64,000 nt of DNA from Megaleporinus macrocephalus (lineage: Eukaryota; Chordata; Actinopteri; Characiformes; Anostomidae). A program made the translations under genes and the position numbers. Below the pieces are notes generated by a model. That model ran no database searches. It was not told where the DNA came from and saw only the letters and a list, made by a program, of their open reading frames with translations. The stretch covers positions 36,764,162 through 36,828,161 of the forward strand of contig CM038704.1 of the NCBI GenBank assembly GCA_021613375.1. Direction: 5' to 3'. The stretch's first letter is position 1. Every line of letters begins with the position of its first letter. Positions 61,684-64,000 of this stretch are shown here, one piece after another.

Positions 61684-62014
61684 TTCTTTCTCTCTCTCTC
61701 TCTCACGTTCTTTACCTTTTCTAAAAAAACACCTTGTGGTTTTTTAAGCGTGGCTTAAACAGTTGCTGCAAATGACATGATCCACAATTCATATGAAGGC
61801 GAACTGTCACGTTTTGCCCTGTTTCAGGCCTGTCTGTGATTGTCCGCTTTCCTGCCCTGTGTCACGTGTGTGTACGTCTTTTCCATGTGCTCGTGTTTAT
61901 GTTGTCCTGCCAAGTCTGCATAGTTCTGTTTACGGTCCCGTCATGTGCTCTGTGTCTCCGCCCTGCACCTGTGCCATGTTATGTTCACCAGGTGTCCTGT
62001 GTTGAGTATCTTGT
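60107..62014. repeat. Tandem duplication unit 1 (1,908 bp)
   Basis: 60107-62014 recurs at 62015-63922 with an offset of exactly 1,908 bases. Every stretch that I compared is identical, including the (TC)n run at 61651-61704 and all translated frames. It contains the 33-bp minisatellite, AT-rich non-coding DNA and the first 210 bases of an LTR-like element starting TGTCACG at 61805. No gene. Confidence 0.97.
60405..60895. repeat. Minisatellite with a 33-bp unit, about 15 copies
   Basis: Diverged units of AAGACCATGACTTTTAATAG then TCGAGTCTGAGTC. The unit is a multiple of three, so the minus strand shows an apparent 11-residue protein repeat (LDSDSTIKSHG). I see no start context or splice sites to support a real protein. 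Identical copy at 62313-62803. Confidence 0.95.
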
Positions 62015-63556
62015 ACCTCTGATGTGGAAAGCGCTCTAAAGAGAGGCCAATACGCCACAACAAAAATGCTGCCAATTTCAAGAGAGTTTGAATAGGGGCA
62101 AGATTAAGAAGTCCCTTCACGTGAAATCTATGAGAGGTTCTGTAAAAGACTAGTGCTGCTCTGAGACAATGTAACTCAACCTACCAGATATTAACCTCAT
62201 AGTTCATGTACCACGTGTTCATAGAACACCTTAAGGTTTATTTATGTTTAAACATTAAATGCTCTGTAATAGCAGATTGCAGTTTCCACTAGTGTGGGAG
62301 TCAAGATTGCTAGAGCCAAGTCTGAGTCAAGACCATGACTTTTAATGGTTGAATCTGAGTCAAGACCATGACTTTTAATAGTCGAGTCCCAGTCAGGAGC
62401 AAGATTCTTAATAGTTGAATCACAGTCAAGACCAAGATTTTTAATAATGGAGTCTGAGTCAAGACCAAGCCTTTTAAAAGTCATGTCTGAATCAAGACCA
62501 TGACTTTTAATAGTCAAGTCTATGTCAAGCCCAAGACTTTAACAGTCGAATCAGAGTCAAGACCAATATTTTTAATAAGTGAGTCTGAGTAAAGACCATG
62601 ACTTTTAATAGTCGAGTCTGAGTGAAGACCATAACTTTTAATAATTTGAGTCTGAGTCAAGAACATGACTTTTAATAGTTAAGTCAGAATCAAGTCCAAG
62701 ACTTTTAATGTTCGAGACTGAGTCAAGATCATGACTTTTAGTAGTCGAGTCTGAGTCAAGACCAAGACTTTTAAAATTCAAGTCAGAGTTAAGACCAAAA
62801 CCAGAGGCAGTGAAGACCGAGACAATGTTTCTTCCTCTTGCTCTAAGAGACTTTTTCATTGTCGACCTTGGCTTGAAGTTTCTGTGAAGCTACTTTGTGG
62901 CATCTACTGTAAAAGGTCTGTATAAATAAACTTTGACTTTAAATAATTACTCTCCTATCAGTCAGTTTGCCTTAGGTTAGAGATAATTGAGTATTTTTAT
63001 TACTGAGGTACTAATATGTAAAAAAACACATACTCGAGGAAGTATAAAGATTGTGATGTGCACTTTGTATACCCCAAAATCAGCCTTTACCAGGAAAAAA
63101 GTGGGTCTGTACACTTTAATAACTCAAAGTTTTAAAACAGAACAAGAAAAGTGTAAGTATATTTATAAACAAACTGCAACAGATTAGAATGCAATTATAT
63201 ATTCCCTGGCTGAAGATAGCGTGTCTCACTTTAGTGACAGTGTAGTTCCTTTTTTTGTAACGTACATGTAATGAATTAATGAATGTAATGAAAATGAACA
63301 AAGTTTGATTTGTATTACACCGTGTCTAATGTATTAGCTTGTGGCTAGCTTGTCATGTTTTATATATTTTACATTTGTATCAGTCATGCAACATAACCTC
63401 CATCATGCACATAATCTGCATTACAAAGTAGTTTAGTGTTTAGCTAGAATGAAAAAATTAATAAAAACAAAGTGAATATTGTACCTCAACTGAAATGCTG
63501 AGTTGTTTTTCGGTTCCTGTAGTGTGTAGGGTAGAGTGTACTTTTTTTAGTGTTCC

Positions 63557-63591
<35 letters not shown>

Positions 63592-63922
63592 TTCTTTCTC
63601 TCTCTCTCTCTCACGTTCTTTACCTTTTCTAAAAAAACACCTTGTGGTTTTTTAAGCGTGGCTTAAACAGTTGCTGCAAATGACATGATCCACAATTCAT
63701 ATGAAGGCGAACTGTCACGTTTTGCCCTGTTTCAGGCCTGTCTGTGATTGTCCGCTTTCCTGCCCTGTGTCACGTGTGTGTACGTCTTTTCCATGTGCTC
63801 GTGTTTATGTTGTCCTGCCAAGTCTGCATAGTTCTGTTTACGGTCCCGTCATGTGCTCTGTGTCTCCGCCCTGCACCTGTGCCATGTTATGTTCACCAGG
63901 TGTCCTGTGTTGAGTATCTTGT
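62015..63922. repeat. Tandem duplication unit 2 (1,908 bp)
   Basis: Direct copy of 60107-62014. The join at 62014/62015 falls inside an LTR-like element: GTTGAGTATCTTGT runs into ACCTCTGATG there, whereas after 63922 the element continues with GTGTTAATATAAAGCC. Confidence 0.97.
62313..62803. repeat. Minisatellite with a 33-bp unit, second copy
   Basis: Second copy of the array at 60405-60895, inside tandem unit 2. Confidence 0.95.
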
Positions 63923-64000
63923 GTGTTAATATAAAGCCTCTCCTCTCACTCCCTTCGTGGTGGAGAATTGTGTATGTGTGTTTGTACCAGTAACGGTGCT
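63713..64000 (+). mobile_element. LTR-like element, running off the window
   Basis: It starts TGTCACGTTTTGCCCTG, has a T/C-rich body and then TTAATATAAAGCCTCTCC near 63926, and continues to the window end. Its first 210 bases also occur at 61805-62014, where the tandem duplication cuts it off. The start resembles the other TGTCACG elements of this window. Confidence 0.5.

Noticed and set aside
61793..62039. Cys-rich frames repeated at 63701-63929
   Set aside because: They lie in the T/C-rich start of an LTR-like element and are identical only because of the tandem duplication.

Overview
This window is vertebrate nuclear DNA, almost certainly from a teleost fish. The genes are split by GT-AG introns, the DNA is AT-rich with long (TA)n runs, and the spaces are filled with fish-type repeats: Tc1-like transposons, Rex1/CR1- and L2-like LINE pieces, tRNA-derived SINEs, MITEs and LTR-like elements. 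The repeat mixture resembles that of otophysan fishes (characins, catfishes, carps), but that placement is inference. There is no sign of prokaryotic or organelle DNA.

The only real genes I can support belong to one family, the MS4A (CD20-like) four-pass membrane proteins. From left to right the cluster has five parts. (a) The 3' end of an MS4A gene on the + strand: three exons, 816-2763, with earlier exons probably before the window. (b) A decayed + strand MS4A locus: an open first exon at 5747-5929 and broken tail exons at 12219-14105. (c) A complete seven-coding-exon MS4A gene on the + strand, 17782-24369, encoding 237 residues, with a likely promoter and non-coding first exon near 14770-14859. 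(d) A complete seven-coding-exon MS4A gene on the - strand, 27707-33644, encoding 279 residues and convergent with (c). (e) A decayed - strand MS4A region at 51.6-59.9 kb: two first exons (one broken, one intact) and remnants of the TM3 and TM4 exons.

Genes (c) and (d) have every coding exon a multiple of three, so all their introns are phase 0. The C-termini of (a), (c) and (d), and even the decayed (b), keep a PPxY motif. Genes (c) and (d) share an N-terminal TIVTHVI box. They differ in the extracellular loop between TM3 and TM4: short and cysteine-free in (c), longer with two cysteines in (d) and in remnant (e).

The 36-51 kb stretch holds no gene that I can see. It contains a 53-bp-unit minisatellite, several MITEs, SINEs and LTR-like pieces. 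The right end, 60107-63922, is a perfect-looking tandem duplication of a 1,908-bp unit containing a 33-bp-unit minisatellite and the start of an LTR-like element. I found no undescribed multi-gene system. The most interesting signals are the gene birth and decay inside the MS4A cluster, the conserved PPxY tail, and the tandem structures.
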